In this document: piece by piece, positions 1-10,715 of the stretch
Layout: each line of letters begins with the position of its first letter
Position numbering within the stretch: the stretch's first letter is position 1
Assembly: GCF_040412425.1 (NCBI RefSeq)
Contig: NC_089766.1
Coordinates: 49,034,297-49,098,296 of the forward strand
Direction of reading: 5' to 3'
Origin: Macrobrachium rosenbergii
Lineage: Eukaryota; Arthropoda; Malacostraca; Decapoda; Palaemonidae
Length of the DNA stretch: 64,000 nt
Position numbers and translations under genes: made by a program
The notes under the pieces: generated by a model
The model's input: only the letters and a program-made list of their open reading frames with translations
What the model was told of the DNA's origin: nothing
The model's database searches: none

Positions 1-341
1 TATTACTTAGCGATATACAACCCGAATACTTAATTAGTTCAAAGAATCTGCCTCTCTTGGGAAATACCAGCTCATTAAAATGCTTCTCATTCCATAGGAA
101 TGTCACTTGGGGTTTCCACAATGCAAAACTATGGAATAAATCATTCAAAACTGATGCTTCATGTTTCAACTATACCAAATACACAAATCATTTCATATTT
201 CATATTCTCGAAGTCAAAAACAACTTGATCATCACATCTCATTCAAACATTCATTAAGACGACCAAACCAGTACCCATCAAACACCATTTATCATCTCGC
301 CCCTCGTTTTTCACATTATCAAATAACTTCATACTGTACAG

Positions 342-483
342 CTTCAGGGAAGCAGCATGCCCCTGAGCAGATCGACCCTGGGGTACAGCGGATACGACAT
401 GGCGACTGGGTCTTGGGCAGCCGCTGCGGATGCCTACGGTACATATGCTCCGCAGGTCCGCAACGCTATATCCGCCGTGAAGG
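342..483 (+). CDS. srp-like: GATA factor, internal exon upstream of the fingers
   Basis: The open frame reads MPLSRSTLGYSGYDM from the ATG at 357 and continues through an Ala-rich stretch to ...AISAVKG. The exon ends at the donor AAGG^GTGAGT (484), leaving one base of the next codon (phase 1). It begins after CAG at 339-341, or after a second CAG ending at 347. Both acceptors are in phase 0, so the choice only adds or removes Leu-Gln. No domain is recognised; Tyr/Ala/Ser/Gly-rich sequence is usual for the transactivating N-terminal part of these factors. Because an acceptor with an AT/pyrimidine-rich tract precedes it, I treat it as an internal exon. The ATG at 357 has a reasonable context, so it could be the start codon if the upstream exon is non-coding. 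It joins in frame to either the exon at 8505 or the one at 9981. Confidence 0.72.
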
Positions 484-1084
484 GTGAGTTCACTTTCTTT
501 TTTTTTTATTTCTTGCACATTAGGATTAATATGACTTACACTTTTTTTTTTTATTCTTCATTTAAGTAGTTGTGTACGAGGTGAAGGAAGGCCGACGAGA
601 CGAAAGACCATAAACCAGAAAACCAATAAAGAGGAGGAACGGAGAATGTAGGAATTAGGGGAGAGGTGTAGACAGGACTAAACTATAATTTAAGCTTGAA
701 CTATCAAAAGAAAGAGGCTGTGTTTTGGAAACCAGGAAATCCCATGAAACTCAATCACCCCAACACCCCGAGAACTTATGGAAGATGGCTGTAAATAATA
801 CTGACTAATTATGACAACCATAACGTAAGAGTACTCACCTATATACATACGTACATACATACACAGAATCTGGAATGTTCCTTTCTTTCGTGTTTCCAGA
901 GTCGCATGGTTACACACAAGTTTAGGACATATATGTTTGACATCAACAAACATTCTACTTTCCTCCATCCATTAGGCAAGATAGAATTGGACTGAATGAA
1001 AATAAGCTGAACATAGGAAACTTAAGCACGAGGCAATAGAGGCATACATATATGTTTACATACATACACACACAAGTTAATATT

Positions 1085-1087
<3 letters not shown>
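484..1087. other. Intron sequence, no recognisable element
   Basis: This is the first part of the 8-kb intron before the N-finger exon. AT-rich, with short T tracts; nothing else recognised. Confidence 0.5.

Positions 1088-1146
<59 letters not shown>
1088..1146. repeat. (TA)n microsatellite
   Basis: About 59 bases of uninterrupted TA dinucleotides inside the GATA intron. Confidence 0.95.
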
Positions 1147-1149
<3 letters not shown>

Positions 1150-1493
1150 CTTATTATTTTTATTGACCCTAACCTTCAAGATCTCGCAGTCTTCCTTTAT
1201 AAAACACTGCGAACTGTGCATACAAATTCTCCTGTGAACGTAATCTACAGCGGAAACCGTTACGATACAGAGTGAATAAGCGCATTCAGGTATTTATTTA
1301 TACATAAGTACAGCACAAATGCCTGTATACATTTATGTACATGTTTATGAATACGTATATAAACACATACGTGCATATTTTCATTAATAATGAGTATATT
1401 ATTCTTGTATAATACATAATTATTCATGGATACAGCATGTATAATGAGTAAACACGTATATCCATAGCTTGAAATGCTTCAAATGACAGCAAG

Positions 1494-1566
<73 letters not shown>
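1494..1566. repeat. (AAT)n microsatellite
   Basis: About 24 AAT triplets without flanking family C sequence. Confidence 0.95.
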
Positions 1567-1568
<2 letters not shown>

Positions 1569-1639
1569 TAAGAGAACAACACCCAAAAGCAAAGAAAAAA
1601 AAAAGAAAGAAAGAGAGACGGCTCACAAACTTCCCCCCC

Positions 1640-1955
1640 CCCAAAGCCGCTGGCTCTCTCCCGAATAATTTAGGTGGCACTCAACGCCACTGTTGAGTCC
1701 CCTTCGTGGGGGGCCCCGCCCTTGAGACACATTCAAGACGCAACCCGGCTTACGACCCCATCGCCGGACGCGAGACGTGGCGACGCAAAAACAGGCGTCT
1801 GAAAGGTCGCCGGGGCCACTTGACGCAATTGGTTGGCCTTCAGGCTTGGAGATTCCGAAATTCTGAGCCATTTCCACCGTTCGGAGCTCTGGGGAAATTT
1901 TTGAGGAAAAGTCGCGGTCAAATGTTGCTCGGGTAATTCCTCACTTCCCGTGAGG
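1640..1955. other. GC/CpG-rich intronic block
   Basis: About 300 bases with many CpGs (cgacgcaa, cgccggacgcg, gtcgcggt) stand out from the AT-rich intron. Short open frames on both strands have no recognisable protein motif. It could be a regulatory element or part of a repeat whose other copies are outside the window. Confidence 0.3.
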
Positions 1956-2008
<53 letters not shown>

Positions 2009-2110
2009 AGTAGCCAGACCACAGAGCTGACTATCAGCTCTCATAGGGCTGGCCGGAAGGATTAGGACGAAGTACCAGAGGCCAAGCCCAGGGACCAAAT
2101 AGGTCATTCG
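1956..2110. repeat. (ATT)n tract with adjoining repeat-like sequence
   Basis: Seventeen ATT units are followed by sequence containing CAGAGCTGACTATCAGCTCT, a near-perfect inverted repeat around the centre. The joint of an ATT tract to a conserved flank resembles a crustacean interspersed repeat, but only one copy is in this window. Confidence 0.45.
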
Positions 2111-2250
2111 GCGCGATGATGCATGAAAATGATATTTAAATTAGAAAAGAAATAAAAAATCAAATAAAATAAAAATAAATAAAAAAACTGCACAAAGCAT
2201 ATGCTTTTACACTGAAAACTTTGCAAAAAATTACGGTCAGAATGTTAAGG

Positions 2251-2511
2251 AATTGGAATTGGAATATAAAATTTAGGCCAAAGGCCAAGCGCTGGGGCCT
2301 GTAAGGTCATTCAGCACTGTAGATAATGTTGAAACAATTGTTAGGAGAGGGTGGAAAGTAAAATAGAAGAAAGAGAATATGAACGGAGGTACAGTAATAG
2401 GAATGACAAGGGTTTCAGCTAGAGACCAAAGGACGCTGCAAAGAACCTTAAGCAATGCCTACAGTGTATCATGTGAGGTGTACTGATAGCACCACTCCCT
2501 GAGGAAGTCAA
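2251..2511 (+). mobile_element. SINE-like family A copy 1
   Basis: The copy starts ggaatataaaatttaggcc and contains the family landmarks: caagcgctggg, aggtcattcagc, gaggaggaaaa-type segment (lost here), gttaggagagggtgg, gaacggaggtacag, ggacgctgcaaagaacctt, and an end near gaggtgcactga. About 260 bases; the middle is partly deleted. Confidence 0.85.
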
Positions 2512-3600
2512 AATGTTATGCGAAATTCCTCCCAAGAAATTAATGCAATAAGAGGAACATTAATAATTACGGTAATGATCATTCTTTATCATATAATGAC
2601 ACAACACAGTAGTACTTGTAATGATAGATGAAAAATCAAAATCAGAACAACACTAAACTTCATATTTTAAGAGAATTGTTAGATACTCAGGGTTTTTGTG
2701 GCATCAAATAACTATTAGGCGCTTATAACTTTTTCATTCCGAGTAACATTCCATACATGTACTGCATTAAGACCATTCTCCTACCAACTAGAAAACAGCC
2801 TTGTTTTCCATTCACCAGATGCTAACTCTATTTACTGCCAACATAAGCTGAAACAGGTTCCAAGTTCAGATAAAGGTCTCCGGCCATCTACAACAACACG
2901 TTTCCCCAATGTATACTGAAAGATCTCGCAACCAAAAACGTTATTTTTTCCTCGACTTTCATCACTTGGTCTTTTGCCTCAGACTGCAGAAGTGAATCAA
3001 TAAATTGGGCAATTCTGTGACCAGGTATACACCTTAAAAAATATGCAATTCAAACAGTACCAAGATTGTGTCATTTCCAAGGCAAATATTACATCACAGA
3101 ACATGAAGATACAATTAAACCTGGCAAAACCATCAAGAAAATGATAAACTCGAGTCAATGTGAAAAGTGGCTCGCTCACAGAAACATTCATTTTATGCTG
3201 GGATGAAGTGTGTTTCAATTAGTGGGCTTTGTAGCGCTTACTCTTAGGAATATGCATAGGTTTGCAACCCACCTCAAAATTCAAAGGCTTCTTCACTGAT
3301 TTCCCGGATGGATTCGAAGCATCCAGAAAGTATGTTGAGGTAAGAAGTTAAGAGGGCATTACAGCTATTCAAAATACATATGAATCTTGTGAAACTGACA
3401 AGAAGATATGTATATATGTGTATATATATACATTTATATATGTGTGAGTGCAGTGTATACATATGTGTATGCATTTTGTGGCATTCCTTAATAATATATG
3501 GGCATATTTCTCTGAAAAGTAAACGGGATACTGTCTAATATATATAAATGGCTATCATAAATCTATACTAATGTTTCTCAAAGAGCTTCGTCCGGTGTAA
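2512..3600. other. Intron sequence, nothing recognised
   Basis: Unique AT-rich sequence. Short open frames lack coding character. Confidence 0.5.
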
Positions 3601-3637
3601 AACGGCGTGGAAACGCTCATCTGTTACCACACAGGAT

Positions 3638-3666
3638 GTGTGTGTGTGTGTGTGTGTTTATGTGCA

Positions 3667-3702
<36 letters not shown>
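3638..3702. repeat. (GT)n and (GA)n microsatellites
   Basis: About 20 bases of GT, then 33 bases of GA after a 12-base spacer. Confidence 0.9.
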
Positions 3703-3704
<2 letters not shown>

Positions 3705-4003
3705 AGCTGTAGGACGATTTGAATATATAAGCAATTCGTTTTCAAGTAAACTTGACTGCCATGCAAATGATGGAAGGCTATTAAGCTTTACAAACTATAT
3801 TAGTTTATTTGTGTACGTGCTAGAAAAAATCGACTGTCACACAGGAATGTCAGCGATAATTCTTCAGTGAAAAAGATGATTCTAACCGATTTCAGGCCCG
3901 ACTGGTAAACGGGAGGAATTTGTTCTGACACAGCGAGAGATAGCAACGGAGCCCGAAGTACATTCCCACAACTCAATTTGGATGTTTTTATGTCACCGGA
4001 TAT

Positions 4004-4006
<3 letters not shown>

Positions 4007-4059
<53 letters not shown>
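4007..4059. repeat. (GA)n microsatellite
   Basis: About 26 GA units. Confidence 0.95.
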
Positions 4060-4064
<5 letters not shown>

Positions 4065-4365
4065 ATTAATTACGAATCTACGCGCATGGGACGTTATATT
4101 CCTAATGTTATTTACAGCCGCTGAATGACTTGTATCATACTTATCCACTGAATGTTCGAGCGCGTATTATACCATCCTGATATCCTATCCTAATATCCTA
4201 TCTGTCTATCTTTGATCTCAGCTTTTGCAACTTCTTCCTACTTGACCAACATTTCCAATATTTGGCTGACATTTCCAATATTTCTGAAACCGATCCTTTC
4301 TCACATGGACAACTGACTGACTGATGCTGGGTTACTATGAGTAGTAACATCTGGTTTGGGGTACC

Positions 4366-4455
4366 TGGAGGAGGAGGAGGAGGAGGAGGAGGAGGAGGAG
4401 GAGGAGGAGGAGGAGGAGGAGGAGGAGGAGGAGGGAGGAGGAGGAGGAGGAGGCA
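4366..4455. repeat. (GGA)n microsatellite
   Basis: About 30 GGA triplets grading into G-rich sequence. The poly-Gly and poly-Ser open frames here are artefacts of the triplet repeat. Confidence 0.95.
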
Positions 4456-4956
4456 GGAGGGGAGAGGGGGGGGGAGGGGGACCGCAATCCAAGCCAGAGA
4501 CAGGATGCTGTTAGTCAGATAACACCTCTGAGGCTTAATTGATGAAATGTGTACTGCTTATCTCGAGGACAATAATTGTGTGGTGGATTCTGGGCTGTTT
4601 TCAGCTGCAGTCTTCACCCTACATCTCCTTTCCCTCATTAGACGGCCAAGCTTTGAATGGAGCTGGTCTTGATCGGAAGCGTCAGTTAACCTTGAGGTTT
4701 CTGATGTCACATGTCATCGCCAGCGTGAGGCGTTATACACTTTTGATCTGAAATATGTAAAAAAGTTTTAGACGGTCGCCAATGATTAATAATGATTAGA
4801 ATTATTAATATTACTGGCGTATTTTCAAGCACCAAGATATTTTATACTAATTTGTCTCCGATTCTTAAACCATATCACTAAATGATATTTGTGAGAAAGA
4901 TGTATCACATAGTTATGGCATGAAACGAGAGATCTTGACAAAGCCGCGCACATAAT

Positions 4957-4960
<4 letters not shown>

Positions 4961-5044
<84 letters not shown>
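4961..5044. repeat. (TA)n-(TG)n compound microsatellite
   Basis: About 55 bases of TA pass directly into about 28 bases of TG. Confidence 0.95.
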
Positions 5045-5048
<4 letters not shown>

Positions 5049-6230
5049 AATATATATATACATATATATACAGAAATCACCCTATATTTTGAATGTTTGT
5101 TATGGAATTTTTCTATTGAATTGTTTGAAAGAGGAATATCAAAATCATCCCATGTTCAAGTATGTTGACAACATGGATTGCGCCAGCGAACGAAAATGAA
5201 AGAGATTTCTTTGGTAGATCAAATTAGCTGTACCCATCAGTAAAATTTACTATGGAAATGTAAAATGACAGTAGCATACCCTTTTTGGATTGGCTAATAC
5301 ACAAAAGTCGAAAAAAATTTTAAATACAAATGTGTGCAGAAAATCTGCCCAGATTTCCGTTTGTTTACTTGTTCAGTCTAATCAAAGCAACAAAATAAAG
5401 AAATCAGTTTTCACATCAATGTTTTTAAGAATATCACGTATCTACAGCCCTGAGTTACATAGATGATGATATAGATATAACTAGGGTTACAAACAAAAAA
5501 TGACCCAGATTCTGCACCAGGCAAAATATTTAGAGCGGAAAAAATTTAATTGCGATAACAATGGACAAAGTTACGACACAAAAACCTGCCTGAATTACTA
5601 TATAATAATGATATCAAAGACATCCCCAATCTCCTTAAGAACTTTAGGGTTACTGTAGCACTATAGAACAATATTATGAAAAAGCACTCACGAAGAATTC
5701 TCTCGACAACACAAATGAATATGCACATAGCATCCTATAAAATTCTTCTTCAATTTTTAAACTGATCAAACTGGACAATCATTGAAAAAGATAAACAGAA
5801 CAACATAAATATGTAATATGTTCATGCACAAAGGCTAAAAAAGACCATTGATTTCTATAATATACCGAAAGTTTTTGTAAGAATAAGAATATCAGCCAAA
5901 GAATGCATGGACTCCGTCAATCTACTTCAAAAGAAATATGTCAAATGTAAGAAAAGCAATTTGCCCGAGTCTACAGCACAGGCGTGAGCCCACTCCGTGG
6001 CCCCATATAGATAAACAAGATTTGTAAATGGAGCACTGACCGCAGACGCTATTGAGTTTACCGTTCCTTCTCTTTTTATTTTTCTTTTACTTATCAGGTG
6101 TGAATATTTCATCAAATCGTCTGTGTGTTCTTTTGTAATGCAGATTTCTGCCACTAAGTATCAGTCCTTTTGAAGAGATTTTAGAAAACTAAAGTCGGAT
6201 CCGGTTAGGCCAAGCGCTTCATTTGTACTT
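5045..6230. other. Intron sequence, nothing recognised
   Basis: AT-rich unique sequence. No exon of the GATA gene with matching phase and splice sites was seen. Confidence 0.45.
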
Positions 6231-6262
6231 GTAATGCGTGTAGGTGTGTGTATGTATATGAA

Positions 6263-6294
<32 letters not shown>

Positions 6295-6389
6295 CATACA
6301 TATGAAAATATATTATTTCGAGGTAGAGTGAATTGATATTAAAGGACGTTTGTAGCTTTGATTGTATATGAATATGATGTGATAAATAG

Positions 6390-6390
<1 letters not shown>

Positions 6391-6442
<52 letters not shown>

Positions 6443-6454
6443 CATATATATAAA

Positions 6455-6540
<86 letters not shown>

Positions 6541-6557
6541 TAACACATTATATATAA

Positions 6558-6651
<94 letters not shown>
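6391..6651. repeat. Long interrupted (TA)n tract
   Basis: Three long TA runs separated by short interruptions (tttatacata, aatataacacatta). Confidence 0.95.
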
Positions 6652-6653
<2 letters not shown>

Positions 6654-6898
6654 GTTACATATTAATAACAGGACCTCATGTAAACACGATGGTATCTAAG
6701 GGAAAATTTTATTAAAAAAAGTAACATACTTTCAAGGACTTAATGTCTTATCGTCAGCTACAATACGATGAGGACAGCGAGTCCTTGAGAACTTGTAACT
6801 CATTTTGAATAAAAAATCTCTTTCAGAGACCATCATTTTTAAATGTGGTCTTGCTATTAATTGTATTAATGCGCAGAACAATTGTGCAAGTGATCAAG

Positions 6899-6901
<3 letters not shown>

Positions 6902-6983
<82 letters not shown>
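6902..6983. repeat. (TA)n microsatellite
   Basis: About 41 TA units, 36 bases left of the foldback element. Confidence 0.95.
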
Positions 6984-6985
<2 letters not shown>

Positions 6986-7019
6986 GAATGGCGCTGTCGC
7001 TTCTAGAAAGTCGAATCTT

Positions 7020-7222
7020 TAATAGGAACAGTATGGCGCGCAGAAACTTCAGCAATTTCAGCTATGACCTTATTTATTTCCAACACCTACGTTTCGGGAT
7101 ACAAATCCCATCTTCAGGGCGGCACAGAAGATGGGATTTGTATCCTGAAACGTAGGTGATGGAAATAAATAACGTTATAACAGAAAATGCTGAAGTTTCT
7201 GCTGGCCATACTGTTCCTATTA
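7020..7222. mobile_element. Foldback (long inverted repeat) element
   Basis: The two halves are near-perfect reverse complements. taataggaacagtatgg at 7020 mirrors ccatactgttcctatta ending at 7222, and ctacgtttcgggatacaaat mirrors atttgtatcctgaaacgtag. The centre is around 7120 (catcttcagggcggcacag). Arms are about 95 bases with a handful of mismatches. TA repeats lie on both sides. It has the structure of a foldback MITE or a hairpin-forming non-autonomous element. Confidence 0.8.
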
Positions 7223-7231
7223 CACACACAA

Positions 7232-7236
<5 letters not shown>

Positions 7237-7310
<74 letters not shown>

Positions 7311-7313
7311 TAT
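7237..7313. repeat. (TA)n microsatellite
   Basis: About 38 TA units right of the foldback element. Confidence 0.95.
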
Positions 7314-7552
7314 CAGCAATGTCTGTCCTACCATGAGACTGGTCTGTTAAGAATAACTTTTAGAATGACTTACAGAAACTTTTCAATTTTCCATAAAGAA
7401 ACAACGTCACAGTATTAGCAAAGTAACAATAATAGAAGCAGCACCATCAGTAGTGTTACTTATAGTATCAGCAGATTACCCATGTGTCACTACCATCTGA
7501 GACCGAACACGGAAATATTACCTTTTTTTGAAATAATTTACATGCAAATGAT

Positions 7553-7554
<2 letters not shown>

Positions 7555-7624
<70 letters not shown>

Positions 7625-7735
7625 TAAATTTTCTGGTCACCCTTCTGGTCCCTCAGCCCATAAAGATAACAGTTATCTTAGGGGACCGCAGGAGCTGACC
7701 ACCTCCTGATAACAGATATTGTCCTTATACCATCC

Positions 7736-7798
<63 letters not shown>
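7555..7798. repeat. Two (GA)n tracts
   Basis: GA runs of about 68 and 54 bases separated by 122 bases of unique sequence. Confidence 0.9.
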
Positions 7799-7800
<2 letters not shown>

Positions 7801-8504
7801 AACCCCTTTATAAATATATATATAAATGAGGACGTGTGTGCTGCGAGGTCCTATCCTTCTGAACTGAAGCACTGAAGACGTCTCTGTAGTTTCTTTCGTA
7901 ACAACAAGAGGACAAGAGTCAGAACGATTTTAATAGAGAACAGAGACATTTAATACATATAAAGACAGTCATGAGATGAGCGGTTTATTAACGTATCTGG
8001 AAATAATCGACATGTTAATCATTTCATCAGTTGCTGTACGATACAAATCTTTTGAAGTGACGGTTAGACATTAAAATTCTTTTTTGCCACATATGGGTTA
8101 TTCTATTCTGTTGTGGCTCGCTGTACAAGTTATTGGACTTCTAGGCTTGATGCATATGCATATTCATTTATTTTGGATGATTAAATCAGTTATAATAACA
8201 TGCAATAGTTTTAGGGCCGTTCTTAAACCATTCTGACCCTTGACATGGACTTGAACATGGACAAAGCCTTCCGCACTCGACTGTACACACTGTGTTAACC
8301 TTCATGTTTTATATAATAAAATCTAGGGCCTTCGAGCTGATATTATCAATACTCCTCACAACTGTACCCTCAACAGTGACGTAAATCTTAAGAGGGCTGG
8401 TTACAGGTAGAGAGCAAATCAGTGTGGATGGTAAGTGAATAATATAAGGCTAACTACAACAATCACCTTCAGAGAAACTCACAAAGGACAATCAATTCAA
8501 TCAG
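7799..8504. other. Intron sequence before the N-finger exon
   Basis: Non-repetitive. A possible branch site (ctaac) lies at 8449-8453, ahead of the weak acceptor at 8504. Nothing else recognised. Confidence 0.4.
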
Positions 8505-8704
8505 GTGCTTACGAAAGCGTGACGTCGGAGGCGAGCCTTTACAATTGCCGGGAGCGGCGGGAGTGCGCCAACTGCGCTGCTTCTCGCACGCCCCTTTGGC
8601 GTCGAGATTCCTCCACGGGGTATTACCTGTGCAACGCCTGCGCCCTTTATACCCGCACCAACGGCATCAACAGGCCACTGGGGAAGGCGCCAACTCGTAG
8701 ACTC
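8505..8704 (+). CDS. srp-like: GATA factor, N-terminal zinc finger exon (alternative)
   Basis: The exon enters in phase 1 (G+GT gives Gly) and leaves in phase 0 at CTC^GTAAGT. It encodes a GATA-type zinc finger with CANC and CNAC cysteine pairs, the signature TPLWRRD, and the tail [11 protein letters not shown] ending in TRRL. The spacing between cysteine pairs is 18 residues, one more than the usual 17 for animal GATA fingers (an extra Ser after RRDS). The normally invariant CGLY is CALY here, and the following YHKM-type segment is YTRT. In this family the N finger stabilises binding to double GATA sites and contacts Friend-of-GATA cofactors. The acceptor (caattcaatcag) has a poor pyrimidine tract, as expected for a regulated exon. 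It shares entry and exit phase with the exon at 9981-10048 and is probably mutually exclusive with it. Confidence 0.9.
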
Positions 8705-8940
8705 GTAAGTCTCAGGAAGGTTTTTGGACAACCGTGCCATTTGGTGCGAGTGACTGGACTTCTGAAAAATGGTCAGATTGGGCCAGTCTCTAGATCAGAA
8801 GTGTTAATACCTCCAGTTTTCAGCAGTAAAAACTGTCTTATATAAAGCAGAATGGCCGACCCAACAGTTTTCTATATCACATTAGCCTTATTAACGAGAG
8901 GCAACACTGATGTACTTGAAGGAAGTACAATGATCGTGCT

Positions 8941-9068
8941 GCACGTGCACAAAGCTTTGTCAGTGCACGGCGATGAGCTTGTGGCTGTAAAATGCCTTTC
9001 TTTCTATGCACGAGAGCCGCTGTGCACGTCCACTGCAACCTTCCAGCGAGTGATGGCTGCTACGCACG
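8941..9068 (+). promoter_or_regulatory. Cluster of five GCACG motifs downstream of the N-finger exon
   Basis: GCACG occurs on the transcript strand at 8941, 8965, 9008, 9024 and 9064, within 128 bases and starting 237 bases after the N-finger donor. About 0.1 would be expected by chance. GCACG is a known secondary binding sequence of RBFOX-family splicing regulators, which usually promote inclusion when bound downstream of an exon. Three of the motifs continue as CACGT, so an E-box or hypoxia-response cluster acting on DNA is the alternative. The role is inference. Confidence 0.4.
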
Positions 9069-9089
9069 TGCAGATAACATGCATATGGA

Positions 9090-9780
9090 TTCGCATTTAA
9101 CTCACTGTTTGCTTTTTTTTTATTCCACTTTCAGGTCCTTCCGTTTGTTCCACCATTGTATAAAATGTCGATGAATGTCATGTACAAAAATTTGTACAAA
9201 TATAATGTACAAATAATTTCAGATCATCCCTACCTATCTTTGGTTCCCACAATCGCCCCAGAAATGATCACGTAAAATATGTATATAATACCCCAATGAT
9301 TTTATTTCTTGTCATAATTATGTCCATTATTTGCAAATGCACCCATACTGTCTACAAGTTTATGAATATGTTATAAATATGAAAGGTTACTGATTAAAAT
9401 TAAAATGAATTCAATGTAGATTCTCAACGAAAAAATATTGATCATGTGCAAGTCACCATTGATAATAATTATGCTAAAAGAAGTGAATTTTCAATCAAGT
9501 CATTCTTATGCACGAACCTTGACTGCCTTTCAGTATAGACGAATCTGGCAAGTGTTTTTTCACCTTATCAATTTTAACTTTTAAAATATGAAACAACACC
9601 CTATACATCGCAATGCACTGACTTGCCAGTGACCACATATTTCGGACCAAACTATCAACCAGAATTTATCAGTGTGTCCCAATCCTGAACCTCTTCCCCC
9701 CGAAAGCATCAACTATTGGACATCACCCAAGTATCAAAACACGGTGGCCTTATCAACCACTATTTATTCAAACCACGCTG
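9090..9780. other. Intron between the alternative exons
   Basis: AT-rich unique sequence, including gtacaaa repeats near 9180-9215. No element identified. Confidence 0.45.
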
Positions 9781-9781
9781 T

Positions 9782-9926
9782 GCTTTCTCCTTTCGGTCCT
9801 TCGCCCCTTTCCCTCCTACTCCTCCTCCTCCTCCTCCTCTTCCTCTTCCTCTTCCTTCATTCATCCCCCCCCCCTCATTCCTTCTTCGCTGTAACTCGGC
9901 AGACACACACACACACACACACACAC
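9782..9926 (+). promoter_or_regulatory. Extended pyrimidine tract and CA repeat before the short alternative exon
   Basis: About 105 bases (9782-9887) are almost entirely C and T, including CTC and CTT triplet runs. They are followed by (AC)12 at 9903-9926, and the acceptor of the 9981 exon lies 54 bases further on. Such tracts are binding sites for PTB-type (CU-rich) and hnRNP L-type (CA-rich) splicing regulators. The contrast with the weak acceptor of the N-finger exon suggests a regulated choice. The sequence features are direct; the regulatory role is inference. Confidence 0.4.
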
Positions 9927-9980
9927 GCAAGCACACACTACCAGCGCGACTAACATCTGATTATTCCTTGCCTGTTGCAG

Positions 9981-10048
9981 TAGACGACTACTACAGCTAC
10001 TACGGACTTCCGTCGCGGCCATACGATGCTATGAAGAGCAGGCGACTG
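9981..10048 (+). CDS. srp-like: GATA factor, short alternative exon lacking the N finger
   Basis: A strong acceptor (cctgttgcag) is followed by 68 bases entering in phase 1 (G+TA gives Val) and leaving in phase 0 at CTG^GTACGT. It encodes V-DDYYSYYGLPSRPYDAM and ends in KSRRL, so it finishes with the same Arg-Arg-Leu as the N-finger exon. It contains no cysteines. Spliced between 342-483 and 11805-11969 it gives a one-finger isoform. Spliced after the N-finger exon its first codon would be TAG. This matches the alternative exon pair known to produce one- and two-finger Serpent in Drosophila. The short length is the main uncertainty, but phase, splice sites and the RRL end agree. Confidence 0.78.
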
Positions 10049-10584
10049 GTACGTCCGCTTTTTTGCTTCGGCTTTCGCATGCACTTACTTACTCACAAAC
10101 ACAAAACAAACAAACAAAAACAAACGAGCGGTCTCATGCATGGTCTCTCATCAGCACATCTGTAGAGCTTAGTACACCGCTTTCACGACTGTCTCTTTTA
10201 ATTCTTTTTTGGTAGCTTTTTTAGCTTTGACTCTTTCGTTCACTGCTTGGAGCCAATAATACCAGGGCCGTGAGATCTGTCAGTGCCTTTAATCACTTCA
10301 CTGCTGTTTTTTTTTTTTTTTTTTTTTTTTTGAGAGAGAGAGAGATCCCTTCCTTGATTTGAAACTTAATTTGTCTAATATTTTTCAATGTTAAAGCTGA
10401 TGGCATGTTGTTGATTTACGAATAGCCTTAGATTAATAACACATAATTTGTTATAATTAGTTAAAGTCACGGTACCTAGAAAATTTTGATTAAAGACAAA
10501 GCATGACGTGATTGCAAGGCTGATGCTTCGTATGTTAATAGAGCCTGCTGAGATTGCTAACCAACTCAGTAAACTGCACAGATA

Positions 10585-10715
<131 letters not shown>

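Noticed and set aside
4301..4522. Poly-Gly and poly-Ser/Pro proteins
   Set aside because: A GGA triplet microsatellite read on both strands.
6438..6653. Open frames of alternating Ile-Tyr, Ser-Leu, Arg-Glu, His-Thr or poly-Tyr/Asn
   Set aside because: They are translations of TA, CT, GA, CA and ATT microsatellites throughout the window.
8435..8504. Independent start of an N-finger protein at 8435
   Set aside because: The reading upstream of 8505 is AT-rich and not conserved in type. The acceptor at 8504 gives the right phase with the exon at 342-483.
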